A DNA stretch of 64,000 nucleotides from Dioscorea cayenensis subsp. rotundata (GCF_009730915.1 NC_052484.1:3500054-3564053); one strand, 5' to 3'. Shown: positions 9,660 through 20,336, counted from the stretch's first letter. The notes: generated by a model from the letters alone, not told the origin. A program made the numbers and translations.

Positions 9660-11456
9660 ATGCCGTCCCAAAGCGAAGTTACTCACATCGGCAAGGAGAC
9701 CAAGATGACCAAGAAGGATATGATGGCTGAGATGAACTCAAGGCTTGCCAAAGTAGAACTTGCCATGGGAGAAGAGCAAGACAAGTTTGAAGACTTTGGC
9801 CAACGTGTCGAGGAACTCGAACGGGGTAAGGACGAGTTCCGGGAGGAGATGCTAGGAGCCTTGAATGTGGTGGCATCAGAGTGCCGCACCCTCATCAAAG
9901 CCTTGGAGAACACCCTTCTTGGTAAGATTAGTGGTCTTGAGGCCAAGGTGGCAAAATTAGAGGCGGAGCTCAAAGAATCCAAGGAAGAGCTAGCTATTTG
10001 CAAGAAGGCAATTGCTCAAGGGGCAAGCAATGTGGTAAGTCCCACTACCCCAAGAGTTGATGTTTCTAAACCTAGATCATATAATGGTTCTAGGAATGCA
10101 AAGGAGCTAGACAACTTTATTTGGAGTCTTGAGCAATACTTCAAGGCACTTGGCATTATGGAGGATGCCAAGAAAGTGGAGATGGCTACACTCTACTTAG
10201 ACAACACCGCAATGGTGTGGTGGCGAAGGAGAAGTGTGGACATCGAGAGGGGGACTTGCAAGATCAATACTTGGGCGGAGTTCAAGAAGGAACTCAAGCG
10301 TCAATTCTATCCGGTGAATGCCGAGGATGAGGCGCGTGGAAGACTTCGGCGACTCCAACACAAGGGAAGCATTCAAGATTATGTGAAGGAGTTTACCGAA
10401 GTGCTCTTGGAGATACCGGACTACCCGGACAAAGAAGCACTCTTTGCATTCATGGATGGATTGCAAGGATGGGCCAAGAGGGAGATCCATAGGCACGGAG
10501 CTCATGATCTTGCCACCGCAATCGCCATAGCCGAATCACTCATAGAACTCCAAAGGGATGAAAGATCGAGGTCACCTAAGGAGAAGGGTGATAATGGCAA
10601 TGGTGGGGGAGACAACCATCATGAAGGCAAGGAGCACAAATTTGAGAAGGGCAAGTGGAACTCCAAGACACCTAATGAGCCCAAGGATGGAGGTAAGAAA
10701 CCAATCCTTAAGTGTTTCTTTTGTGAAGGTCCCCATAGGGCAAGAGAGTGCCCAACCAAAGTCAAACTTGCCGCCATGATCCAAGAGATGGAGAGGCAAG
10801 ATGATGAAGAGAAGGAGTCACCCTATGAGTTGAAGATTGGCTCCATGCAAATCATCAATGCTCTCAAGGCACAAATGGAAAAGCCAAGGGAGAGTAAGGG
10901 CCGATTATTTGTGGAAGCCAAGGTGAAAGATCAAGTAATGAATGCTTTGATCGACCCCGGCGCTACCCACAACTTCCTTGAGGAGAAAGAGGCAAGGAAG
11001 CTCGGTATCCCTTACAAGATGGAACATGGCATGCTTAAATCGATAAATGTGGAGCCAACACCCATCCATGGCGTAGCAAGAGGAGTCAAGGTGAGCCTAG
11101 GAGATTGGCATGGTACCTTAGACTTCTCCATTGTGAAGATGGATGAGTACACCATGGTACTTGGTATGGACTTCTTCGATCAAACCAAAGCTGTGCCCGT
11201 GCCATTCACCGACACTATGTGGATATTGGAGGGCATGATGAGGATGGTGCCATTAAAGAGGGAGGCCCATCTCAAGGAGAAGAAGATCTCGGCCATGACC
11301 CTTGTGGATAATGGAGGACCAAGCTTCAATAAAGGCAAGTGGACCGAGTCAAGGAAGCCTCGCTCCAAGAAGCGACGAGGGCGTCGCCACGATAGGTGGG
11401 GGAGCTTGTCACGCCCTGGCACGATGGGAACCAGTACGGCGCGCCAAGGAGCGTGA
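9660..11456 (+). CDS. Gag-protease polyprotein of the nested LTR element
   Basis: The open frame can be extended back to a TTG at 9,648, but the first ATG is at 9,660 (MPSQSEV), giving 598 residues. In order (ATG numbering): a charged coiled-coil region at about 15-120; a Ty3/gypsy-type retrotransposon gag domain at about 145-300 (LDNFIWSLEQYFKAL, AMVWWRRR, LKRQFYP, SIQDYVKEFTEVLLEIP); a basic linker; a short zinc knuckle CFFCEGPHRARECP at about 352; and a retropepsin-like domain (ALIDPGATHNF at about 430, TMVLGMDFF at about 500). The active-site triad reads Asp-Pro-Gly instead of Asp-Ser/Thr-Gly, which may abolish cleavage. The end is Lys/Arg-rich and the stop lies inside the 3' LTR. No stop interrupts the frame. 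Confidence 0.93.
   Translation: MPSQSEVTHIGKETKMTKKDMMAEMNSRLAKVELAMGEEQDKFEDFGQRVEELERGKDEFREEMLGALNVVASECRTLIKALENTLLGKISGLEAKVAKLEAELKESKEELAICKKAIAQGASNVVSPTTPRVDVSKPRSYNGSRNAKELDNFIWSLEQYFKALGIMEDAKKVEMATLYLDNTAMVWWRRRSVDIERGTCKINTWAEFKKELKRQFYPVNAEDEARGRLRRLQHKGSIQDYVKEFTEVLLEIPDYPDKEALFAFMDGLQGWAKREIHRHGAHDLATAIAIAESLIELQRDERSRSPKEKGDNGNGGGDNHHEGKEHKFEKGKWNSKTPNEPKDGGKKPILKCFFCEGPHRARECPTKVKLAAMIQEMERQDDEEKESPYELKIGSMQIINALKAQMEKPRESKGRLFVEAKVKDQVMNALIDPGATHNFLEEKEARKLGIPYKMEHGMLKSINVEPTPIHGVARGVKVSLGDWHGTLDFSIVKMDEYTMVLGMDFFDQTKAVPVPFTDTMWILEGMMRMVPLKREAHLKEKKISAMTLVDNGGPSFNKGKWTESRKPRSKKRRGRRHDRWGSLSRPGTMGTSTARQGA
11394..11406 (+). other. Polypurine tract of the gag-only element
   Basis: AGGTGGGGGAGCT abuts the 3' LTR and would prime plus-strand DNA. 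It lies within the coding frame. Confidence 0.75.
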
Positions 11457-11969
11457 CATTGTGTCAGGACCGAGAGGGGAGAGAGGTTCTTTTCCTAACT
11501 TAGAAAATTTCCTAAGTATAATATCATGTAAACTTAAGAGTCTTAGTAGAGTCTTCTAGATAAATCTAGAAGTATGAAGAGATGTCCTTGTATGTGTAGG
11601 ATAATCTAGAGTCTTCTCCATCATCCTAGAAAAGAGAAGGAAACTTCTAGGAAGGAGGGAGAAAACCTAGATATTTCTTGGAAATATATAGAGTAATATA
11701 GAATACTCTAGAAGGATGATATGGGCCGTTGGATCAAATAGATCTCGGCCGTCCATTAGGGCACCCTTGGCCTATAAATAGCCAAAGGGACTTCATTTGT
11801 AACTAACTAAGTTTCCAAGCAATTCAAGAGTTCATTCCCACAACACTTGTTCAATTTTAGCCACCAAAGGTTAACTTTCTTGCCGAGGAATCAAAAGGGC
11901 TGACTTGATCAAGCTCAAGTGATCAAGTGCCGCACGGAGTGATCGGGAGAGAAGTCCGAGTCCGTGACA
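11407..11969 (+). repeat. 3' LTR of the gag-only element
   Basis: 563 bp, same length as the 5' LTR, with three substitutions, all in the first 90 bp. TATAAATA is at 11,773-11,780. The last 16 codons of the gag frame run into it. Confidence 0.95.
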
Positions 11970-12009
11970 ACCGGACCCGGCGGGTCAGGCCCACCGGGCC
12001 CAGTTACCC

Positions 12010-12027
12010 GGCCCGTGCCCACCTCTA
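12010..12027 (-). repeat. hAT terminal inverted repeat, right
   Basis: Exact reverse complement of 3,619-3,636, ending immediately before the GGCAGAGG duplication. Confidence 0.95.
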
Positions 12028-12035
12028 GGCAGAGG
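12028..12035. repeat. hAT target-site duplication, right copy
   Basis: GGCAGAGG directly follows the right inverted repeat and is identical to 3,611-3,618. Confidence 0.95.
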
Positions 12036-13529
12036 TATAAAATAAAATTATAAATTAATTAAAAATGGAGTTAGTTTTTAGGTATAACCCTGCCCATTGA
12101 GACTTTTAATTCCATTCTTCTAGAGAAGTGTAAGACTTAGGCCAATGTCTGTTTCTCAGACTTGCCAAATAGATTTCTTCTCCTTTGTTGTAACTCTCAT
12201 AAGCTTATACAAAACATCTTATTTAAAGGTCCGTAGTCATTTGGATACTGTTTTATACCTCCCTGAGCATAGGTATGGTGAAATCCTTAAAAATATTACC
12301 AATCATCTTGGGAGATTATTAAAAATCATTGATTAAGTACTAGATGGTTCTTGGAAAATTTGAACATGTGTGAAAAAAGGTGTTGACTTTTTCAATGGTT
12401 TAAATGAACAGGTAAAACTTGAAGAAGATTTTGTTAATACTTCTGCTCTAAAATATGCAGTAGGTTAGAGTTTCATAAAAGTTATGAAGAAAAAACAAAA
12501 AACAAAAAACAAGACAAAACATATAGGAATGTTTTGTTAATTTTTGTGATAAAGAAAATTATACATTAATGATTAATTAAACATGGAGCATGTTAGTATA
12601 CTGTTAGGGATAAGGAAGTGAATTAGTTGGGGGTGGCAGGCAGGGGACATGTTCATTTAATGCCAGCCTGCAACCCATTTTAAGAACAACCATATAAAAG
12701 TGGTGAATCAGTTAGCAATGAGGGGACCATCATGCTTCTTTTAATTACTTGGAATTCCACATCATCTTCCTATTCAATGCAACCTTTCTAATTTTTTTTT
12801 ATTTTTTATTTTTTATTTTTTATTTTTTAAAGTATTTGGTTGGGGTCTTGGTGAGTTAGCAGTGGTTTTTAATCAAAAGCTCCAAATTTAGTGCATCAAC
12901 TTATTTTTATATGATTCAATTATTTAAATAAATATATTATTCAATTATTTTTTAAAAAATATTAATATTATTAATTTTAAAATATTTTATTTTGATTGAT
13001 GTTAATTGAGTTAAAGCATAGACAACACACAAAAAATTTTCTTCCAAATTTTAGTGTAAATATCAAATAAATAAATTTTGAGTGTTTGTATAGGATATTT
13101 AAAGAGAAGGTAATTAACTAAAATAAATTGTTATGAATTACTCTCTAAACTTGAATTAATTTTTTCTTAAATATTTTATCTTAAGTTAAATATAAGAATA
13201 ATTAATGACTTCTTTTTTGCCATTCTGATTTATTAGACTTTATTATTCTATCATTAGGAAACAACTTATATTTGAATCTCAGATTCTCAATCATATTATA
13301 TTTAAATAATAATAATAATAATAATAATAATATAATAATAATAATAATAATAACAATAATAATAAATTTCCAAATAATTGCAATGAGCACCTTTGTCTCT
13401 ACAATGCTTTGCAGGGTGCAATAAATATCATGTCTCTTTCTTACCACCCTGCCAATTCCAACTAAAACCTTGTCCTTTGTTTGTAGATACAGTCTGACAT
13501 ATATTCAATTAATTAATTAATTTGTTATT

Positions 13530-13560
<31 letters not shown>

Positions 13561-13576
13561 TTTGTTTATAATATTA
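12036..13576. other. AT-rich intergenic DNA
   Basis: No gene recognised. It continues the sequence that was split by the hAT element at the GGCAGAGG target. There is an ATTTTTT-type low-complexity run near 12,790-12,830, an AAT microsatellite at 13,311-13,364 and a TTTA microsatellite near 13,530-13,565. Open frames are short and compositional. Confidence 0.5.
13311..13364. repeat. (AAT)n microsatellite
   Basis: Nearly uninterrupted AAT/ATA repeats with single interruptions. Confidence 0.9.
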
Positions 13577-14126
13577 AAAGGTAATATCATATCAACACAT
13601 TTTATTTTCTTTTATCGAAGGTTACTCCATATTTTCAATTTGTTAATACTTTATAATTTAACAGAATGTTTGTAAAAATAAATTATTTATTCTACATTGT
13701 TTTTTTTTTAAAAAAAAGAGCAATATTTACCTTTTGCCAAACTTGTTCACACAATTTATTTCAACCACAATTGTTATACATTTTTAGTACCATATATTTT
13801 TTAAATTACTTAATTTATATACACTTCCTCATTAATAACCATAACCTCATCACAAAAAATAAAAATACACACCAAAACAAAGGTAATATCATATCAACAC
13901 ATTTTATTTTCTTTTATCAAAGGTTACTCCATATTTTCAATTTGTTAATACTTTATAATTAAACAAAATGTTTGTAAAAATAAATTATTTTATTCTACAT
14001 TGTTTTTTTTTAAAAGGAGCAATATTTACCTTTTGCCAAACTTTTTCACACAATTTATTTCAACCACAATTGCTATACATTTTTAGTAACATATATTCTT
14101 TTAAATAACTTAACTTATATACACTT
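13577..14126. repeat. Direct duplication of about 250 bp
   Basis: Bases 13,577-13,826 and 13,879-14,126 are near-identical. Both start AAAGGTAATATCATATCAA and end CTTATATACACTT-like, and they are separated by 52 bp. They differ by scattered substitutions and small indels. There is no coding potential and no TG...CA ends, so I do not call them LTRs. Confidence 0.85.
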
Positions 14127-14399
14127 TAAGAAGAAGAAGAAGAAGAAGAAGAGTTATATATGAACACAAAATAAAAGTAGTAGAAGAAGCAGAATTATAT
14201 AAGAACACCAAATAAAAGTAGCAAAATGTAAGAAGCAAAATGTTCTCAAGCTACAAGATCAAAGACAGACAAAGTTACAACCAGCATAAACTCTTTACAT
14301 CCCATCCATGAAAAACAAACATAAAAAAGCCCCTAAAAAAAAGAGAAACAAAAAAAGGAAAAGAACACAAGAGTAGATAAAGAAACAAACTCAATAGAA
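14127..14399. other. Downstream flank of the small gene, AAG microsatellite
   Basis: An (AAG)n run of about 27 bp begins near 14,128. The rest, to 14,399, is A-rich and would be the 3' untranslated region and flank of the minus-strand gene. Confidence 0.5.
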
Positions 14400-14591
14400 T
14401 TAAGAAGAATAAGAGGAGAGACCATCATCAAAGTTGAGAGCATAGCTAAGTGCATCATAGTGAAAACTATGTTGCTTCTTGTTGTAAGCCCTCATGACTT
14501 GCCTTCTTATTTCAGCTCTCACTCTCCAATATAAACTCCTCACTCTTCTTCTACCTCCTTCCAATGCTTCAAAACCTATCACCATCTTCAC
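14400..14591 (-). CDS. Small uncharacterised plant protein, 63 residues
   Basis: A single exon of 63 residues starts MKMVIGFEALEGGRRRVRSL. The middle reads LYWRVRAEIRRQV and the C-terminal part SFHYDALSYALNFDDG. From memory, short plant proteins of unknown function share the pattern LYWRVR-E-(I/K)-RQ followed by F-YD-SYALNFDDG, so I think this is a real gene and not chance. It is strongly basic in the N-terminal half and acidic at the end, with no signal peptide or membrane segment. A second in-frame Met (codon 3) is an alternative start. Function is unknown; the similarity is recollection, not a search result. Confidence 0.65.
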   Translation of the reverse strand: MKMVIGFEALEGGRRRVRSLYWRVRAEIRRQVMRAYNKKQHSFHYDALSYALNFDDGLSSYSS

Positions 14592-14623
14592 TCAATAAAC
14601 AAAACCTAAGAGATGTAGAGATA

Positions 14624-14666
<43 letters not shown>

Positions 14667-14830
14667 TATATATATATGTGTGTGTGTGTAAATAGTGTTG
14701 TTATATGGAAGAGATGGTACAAGAGAAAAAGCAAGGGAACATCACATGGGGGATTGGGCGGATGGATGGGATTGAAGAGGTCTTGCTTTTTGGGGTTTGT
14801 TGCTTTAGGTATTTAGAGGGGGCTATGTGA
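14592..14830 (-). promoter_or_regulatory. Leader and promoter region of the small gene
   Basis: Reading upstream on the minus strand, the leader contains a (CA)n run (plus-strand GT repeat, 14,628-14,664) and pyrimidine-rich DNA. A TATA-like TCTAAATACC lies near 14,807-14,816. Assignment of the start site is a guess. Confidence 0.35.
14628..14664. repeat. (GT)n microsatellite
   Basis: About 18 GT units, probably in the transcribed leader of the 63-residue gene; a length polymorphism here could affect it. Confidence 0.9.
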
Positions 14831-14892
14831 GTGATGGTAAGTGATGAGAGGATGGTAAAGGGGTGAGGAATGGCTATAAAGCTATGTCTCAA

Positions 14893-15258
14893 TCATATTG
14901 TTTTGGGTCATTTCTTCTTCATTTTACTTTCTTTTATTAATTAATAATTTTTTAAATGAATTTTTATATTATTTGTGCACATTTCGAACTTCATAATATT
15001 ATATATATATATATATGTATGGAATAAAATTACTTGGATACCCATATGGAATTGGTAGTTTGCTTTGTATAATTGTATATCCTAAAAAGACTTTTATTTC
15101 TTCTTCTTTCTTTATATTGTTTTAGAATTCTTCTTTAATTAATTTTTATTATTAACACTTTAACAGGTTATAAAAACAAATATAGTTTTACAAGGGTGAA
15201 AAGAAATTATCAAAATTATTTTTAATAATATTTGTTTTAGTTGACATTTTATTAATAT
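14893..15258. other. AT-rich intergenic DNA
   Basis: No gene is seen between the small gene's upstream region and the copia element. It includes a short AT microsatellite at about 15,000-15,016. Confidence 0.5.
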
Positions 15259-15263
15259 TATAT

Positions 15264-15407
15264 TGTTAGATGTTGATAAGAATGGGCATACTTTCATTAA
15301 GGCAAGAGGCCAATAAATAGATACAATGTGTATAAATACAGAAGTAATTAGTATGTATAAACAGTAAGATACAAAGTATAGTATAAGTATATAGTAGTCC
15401 TCTAACA
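15264..15407 (-). repeat. copia LTR (3' LTR in element orientation)
   Basis: 144 bp, same length as 20,348-20,491 and nearly identical by eye; flanked by TATAT. Confidence 0.93.
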
Positions 15408-15420
15408 CCCTCCCTCAAAC
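15408..15420 (-). other. copia polypurine tract
   Basis: On the minus strand TTTGAGGGAGGG lies directly against the LTR and just after the RNase H stop codon. Confidence 0.8.
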
Positions 15421-16795
15421 TCACGGTGGATCATAAACGGAGAGTTTGTCAACCAGAAACTGAAATCGAGAAACAGTATGTGCCTTAGTGAAAAGATCAG
15501 CAAGCTGATAGGCGGAGGCAACATACGGAAGAAGAATAGTACCAGCATGGTAATGATGACGAACAAAATGTAAAGCAACCTCAAGATGTTTGGTGCGTTC
15601 ATGAAATACAGGATTGGCAGCAATTTTGATGGCACTCTGATTGTCACAGTAGATAGGAGTGGGAGTAGATAAAGAGACACCAAAATCCACTAAAATATGA
15701 CGCAACCAAATAATCTCCTTGGCAGTGGAGGACATAGCACCATACTCGGCCTCGGCAGTAGAAAGAGCAACTGTGGATTGTTTCTTGCTTTTCCAAGAGA
15801 TAAGGGAATCTCCAAGGAAAATGCAGAAACCAGTGGTAGATTTGCGATCAGTAGAATCACCTGCCCAATCAGCATCACAGTAGGCACGCAGCTCAAACGA
15901 TGATGTGGCCGAGAAAAATAAAGATCTAGTAAGAGTGCCACGGAGGTAACGAAGAACCCGCAGAAGTGCAGCATAATGAGTAGAGCGAGGAGCACTCACA
16001 AACTGACTGAGAACACGAACTGCATAAGCAATATCGGGTCGAGTGATGGTCAAGTAGACGAGAGCACCAACAAGAGCCCGATAACGAGTGGGATCAGTTA
16101 AAAGCTCACCATCAGAAGAGGAGAGACGGTGATGTAATTCAATGGGAGTGGAAGCAGTGCGAATATCGGTGATGTCAGCTCGTCGAAAAATGTCAGAAAT
16201 ATATTTCTGCTGAGATAACAAATAACCGCGACGAGAATAAGCAATCTCAAGACCTAGAAAGTAACGAAGGGGACCAAGATCTTTCATCTGAAACTCGGTG
16301 TGTAACTGCTGTTTCAGAGAAATAATAGTCCCGGCATCATCACCAGAAATAACCATATCGTCAACATATAAAAGAAGAATAGTGAGACCACGAGGAGTCT
16401 GACGAGTGAAGAGAGCGTAATCATGAGAGCTCTCTGAGAAACCAAGAGCAAGAATCACACTGCGAAAACGCTCAAACCAGGCGCGAGGAGCCTGTTTGAG
16501 TCCATAAATAGCTCGACGAAGATGACACACATGCTGAGGAGGATGAGAGAAACCAGGAGGAGGAGTCATATAAACCTCCTCAGAAAGATCTCCATGTAAG
16601 AAAGCATTGGTCACATCTAACTGATAGAGCGGCCACTGACGTGCTGCAGCAACAGCAAGAAGAAGACGAACAGTAGTCAACTTGGCTACGGGGAGCAAAG
16701 GTCTCCTCATAATCAATGCCATACTCTTGAGTAAAAGCCACGAGCAACAAGACGAGCCTTATAGCTCAATAGTGCCATCGAGCAGGGTCTTAATC
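15421..16795 (-). pseudogene. copia reverse transcriptase and RNase H
   Basis: An open frame at 15,421-16,722 contains the copia RT landmarks DVTNAFLHGDLSEEVYM, YGLKQAPRAWFERF and LLLYVDDMVISG, and the RNase H landmarks CDADWAGDSTDRKSTTGFC, STAEAEYGAM and QLADLFTKA. The Asp residues of YVDD are intact. Upstream, between about 16,690 and 16,790, two single-base insertions shift the frame in the KARLVARG...YGIDYEETFAPVAK region, so the full polyprotein cannot be made. This is the best preserved part of the element. Confidence 0.92.
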
Positions 16796-18486
16796 CTATA
16801 GATCCACCGACAACCCGATGGGAGTAACATCGGAAGGAAGAGGAACGAGATCCCAGGTATGCATACGCTCAAGAGCCCCAAGTTCCTCTGTCATAGCCTG
16901 CTGCCAATGGGGATGTTGGGCGGCCTCACGATATGACTGTGGCTCATGATAAGTGTGAACAGAAGCAAGAAAAGTCTGAAAATGTGGAGAGTAAGTAGAA
17001 GAAAGAGAAAGAGCATACCGAGCTGGAGGACGACGAACACGGTCTGGGTAACGACGAGGGATAGCAGGAGCATCTTCAGGGGAGGTGGGACTGGAGGAGG
17101 AAACGGGAGAATCACCTGAAGTATCAACATTTGCTGGGAGTTGGGTAGAAGAAGGAGGAGAAATGCTAGAAGACATGGTGGGTGAAGTTGTGGAGGCGGC
17201 AGGAATGTCAGAGAAGTCGGGTAGAATAACTAAAGGTTTGGGAGTAGGAAAAGAAGAGGAAGTCCTAAGAAAGGAAATATCTGGAGGAGGAGAGGTAAAG
17301 AAAGTGGTATCTTCAAGAAAGGTAACATGACGAGAAATACGAAGACGACGAGAGGTAGGATCATAGCAGCGATAACCCTTGTGTTCAGAGCTGTATCCAA
17401 GAAAAATGCACATCACAGAACGCGGAGAGAGCTTAGTTCGCTCAGTGGAAGGCAGGAGCACAAAGCAAACACAACCAAAGGTGCGAAGATGACCATAAGA
17501 TGGGGAACAAGAGAACAACCGCTCATAAGGAGTAACACCAGAAAGAGTGGAGGAAGGTGTTCTATTAATAAGATAGATGGATGTAAGAATAGCTTCAGCC
17601 CAAAATTGTTGAGGAACAGAGGAGGCGAAAAGAAGGGCACGAGTAGTCTCAAGTATATGGCGATGCTTTACGCCGGCAACACCATTCCGGCAGGTGTGTA
17701 AGGACGAGATCGCCGAGAAAGGGTGCCATGAGAGGAAAGTAAGGCACGGAAAGATGTAGAGAGATACTCTTGAGCTCCATCGTCAGTAAGAACCTTGATT
17801 CGCTTATCGAATTGAGTTTGAACCATTTGTGTGAATTGAGAATAAATGGTGTAGACTTGTAACGAGATCGCATTAGGTAGAGCCGTGTATATCTAGAAAA
17901 AGTCATCAATGAAGCTTTATGTAATAAGAGAATCCAAATGAGAGAAGAGGAAGGAGCGGGACCCCAAACATCAGAATGTACTAGATCAAAAGTGGAGTTG
18001 GAAAAGGAGTCACTAGATGTAAAAGGAAGAGCCGAATGTTTAGCAAACTTACAACCCATACAAGAAGATAATGAGCGGAAGAGAGCAGAACCAAGATACC
18101 CTCGAACTAGTTAATAGTTTCGAAAGTGAGCATTAGATACATGTCCTAATCGAGCATGCCAACGATCTAATGAACAAAACGAAAGCAACGAGTAGCGGGG
18201 AGTACATATGGAAGGAGAAGTAGATGCAGGTAGATGGAGAGACTCAAGGTGATAAAGCCCGCCAACTCTACGCCCGATCCCAATCCTCCGACCATGAAGA
18301 TGGTCCCCGCATGCAGGCGTAAGAAGAGAAGGTACGATCAAACCATGATCCGTAGGTCGATCGACGTAAATAAGATTTAAAGCTAAACCGAGAACATGGT
18401 GAACCGAGGGAATAGAGAATGAAGAAGACCGAAGATGACCCGGATCGCGCGATGTGAAGAAGACTTCGCCGCCAGATGACGAACAC
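16796..18486 (-). pseudogene. copia integrase and GAG-pre-integrase, frameshifted
   Basis: At 18,111-18,341 DRWHARLGHVSNAHFR marks GAG-pre-integrase. At 17,649-18,059 CKFAKHSALPF and FDLVHSDVWGPAP mark the integrase zinc region and core, after which the frame shifts. The frame at 16,796-17,518 gives YGHLRTFGCVCFVLLP, IFLGYSSEHKGYRCYDP and a Ser/Pro-rich linker, then WQQAMTEELGALERMHTWDL at the start of reverse transcriptase. Confidence 0.88.
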
Positions 18487-18503
18487 TAGAAACTGGGTGA
18501 GTA

Positions 18504-19594
18504 CTAGAATGATGAACTAAGGTAGTAGCATCCGCAGATCATATGGTGAGTAGCACCAGAGTCTAAAATCCATGAGGAGGAAGACATACCAGAGGCAGCA
18601 GACATAACAGAGGAAGAACTGGATTGCATGGCACTGCTGCATGGCATGTAGTTGCTCTCGTAAAGCTTAGCAACCCGAGAAGCAATATCCCCGGAAGAAT
18701 CGGGAGTCAAGGCCTCGGCAGTGAGCGGCATGAGGTGAAGAAGGAACTCCAAAAAGACCGCTGAGGGTGGACGATGCCGTGGATGTTGCTCGCTGCCGTC
18801 TTGAAGCTTTGGACATCGAGTCTTTGTACGACCTTGTCGCCTGCGATAGCGACAAAAAGGAGAGGATCCGAGGAGAGGACAACGGTGCACTCGGGAGTAG
18901 AGGTCCGAGAAGAGCGCCAAGATGTCGCAGCCCAAGACTCATGATCTCAGAGCCGGGGACGAGATGATGAGAGTGCATGTAGCCTCGCTTCTCGCCCATA
19001 ACACTGCGCACAACATCATCAAAGGAGGGAATTGGGTCTCGATTAAGTAATTGGCTGTGAACAGGCTCATAGTCAGGACGGAGACGCATCAGAAACTCAA
19101 AGGTCCAGTCGTGTTCGGCGAGATCGAATGCGAGCCTTACAACACTTGCACGCCAAACAAGTGGAAGGCTCTAAAGAGTCAAGTTGTCTCCACAATGATC
19201 GCACTCGAGAACATATTCCCGTCATGAGGCGCTCCCGTCTGTCGAACATAGGTGAGATCTTGTAAAATAGCATACTGGCGAGCAGAGCTGGACTGCTCAA
19301 ACATGTGACGCAAATGAGTCCACATAGCTAGGGGCGATCGGAAGATGCCCAATTTCCATGCGAATATCGACCTCGCATGGTACCGGATGATGATAGACAT
19401 TGTGCGACGATCGCGAGTAACCCATGAAGCAAATGTCTTGTCGGTCTCTTTAGGAGGGAGAGGTATCATCCACATGTCCAAATAACTCAGTATCCAAGTA
19501 GAATGATACGTAGAGTAGTGTACTCATTCTTTATAATCGAACCATTTAATTTGACATCCACCTGACTAAGAAAATTCTGAGTAGTAGAAGCCAT
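18504..19594 (-). pseudogene. copia gag and protease, frameshifted
   Basis: The gag start is probably ATG at 19,594 (MASTTQNFLSQVDVKLNGS), missed if only long frames are considered. The gag body is readable at 19,179-19,481 (TFASWVTRD, LAMWTHLRHMFEQSSSARQY). The middle is broken into overlapping frames at 18,667-19,089. Protease is marked by SSWILDSGATHHM near 18,565, with an intact Asp-Ser-Gly. Not translatable as one protein. Confidence 0.82.
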
Positions 19595-20336
19595 GTGGGC
19601 AGTTTTTTTTTGTTTTTTTTTGTTTTTTGTTTTTGTTTTTTTTTTGTTTTTTTTAATAAACAACTATTAGGGAAATAACATCACATGAATGAGATAACAT
19701 CACATGCAAAAATAAATAAATAAAAAAAACAACATCACATGCATGCTTGTCTCCCATCATGTTTGGTCGGCCCAATTAGTGGAATGTCACCATCTAGTGA
19801 ATAGGAACATCCACTATCATCACATGCAAACAATGAATGCCATTAAGCTTGTTGACCAAATGAAGAAAGCTGCGATCATGCTGGCCAGCGGAAGGGACGA
19901 TCGGCTTGTACGTGGATCTCAGTGGAAGCCTCGCCGATGAAGACTCTCTGATGTTCGAAGCCACGGTCCTTGAGGAACAGTAGGGATGGCCGGACTGCAC
20001 AAGAGAAACTGAAGACGGAAAGAGTAAGGATGGTCGTCTGCAGCTTGTATGATGACGATGATGAGAAGGTACACGAGGACCGGAGCAAGGAGCTGAAGAA
20101 CTTGGCGGCGGTGGTCGGGACCAGGACGATGGCTCACAAGGCGTCAACGGCGGCAGTGGTGGATGATCAACGAGGAAGTGAGGATCGCTGGCCGATCAGC
20201 GTTGGCGGAGCCAAACTCAGAAGAGATCCGGCCGAGGAGAAGAAACCCGAGAATGATGAGAACAAATCAGACTCTCAAAAGTCCAGCGAAGTGGACTCCG
20301 ACCCGGCGAAAAAAAAAAAAATCACCCAAAGAACAT
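19595..20336 (-). other. copia untranslated leader with A-rich tract and GC-richer block
   Basis: Next to the gag start is a run of A/AC repeats on the minus strand (plus-strand T-rich 19,605-19,655). Further upstream, 19,860-20,310 is clearly richer in GC than the flanks and has open frames on both strands (for example plus 19,970-20,353). I recognise no protein in them. It could be leader sequence or a captured host fragment. Confidence 0.5.

Larger units (their letters stand above)
9069..11969 (+). mobile_element. Gag-protease-only LTR retrotransposon (TR-GAG-like), nested in hAT
   Basis: Two 563-bp LTRs starting TGTCACG and ending CGTGACA bound a 1,775-bp interior. The interior has a tRNA-iMet type primer-binding site, one long frame (gag plus protease) and a purine-rich tract, but no reverse transcriptase, RNase H or integrase. 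A 4-bp flank, ACCG, is duplicated (9,065-9,068 and 11,970-11,973). The LTRs differ at only three positions by eye, so the insertion is young. Gag and the zinc knuckle look like Ty3/gypsy. It must borrow polymerase and integrase from a partner. Confidence 0.95.
3619..12027 (+). mobile_element. hAT (Ac-like) DNA transposon, complete ends, with nested LTR element
   Basis: An 18-bp perfect terminal inverted repeat bounds 8,409 bp: TAGAGGTGGGCACGGGCC at the left end and its complement at the right. It is flanked by a perfect 8-bp target duplication, GGCAGAGG, the length expected for hAT. Internal order: GC-rich subterminal block, palindromes, promoter-like region, alternating repeat array in a probable first intron, transposase remnant, second GC-rich subterminal block. 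Removing the nested 2,901-bp LTR element leaves about 5.5 kb. Stops in the transposase suggest it can no longer supply its own enzyme. Confidence 0.95.

Noticed and set aside
13577..14126. Two 250-bp direct repeats as LTRs of a tiny TRIM element
   Set aside because: Only 52 bp separate them, they lack TG...CA ends, primer site and target duplication; a local duplication explains them better.
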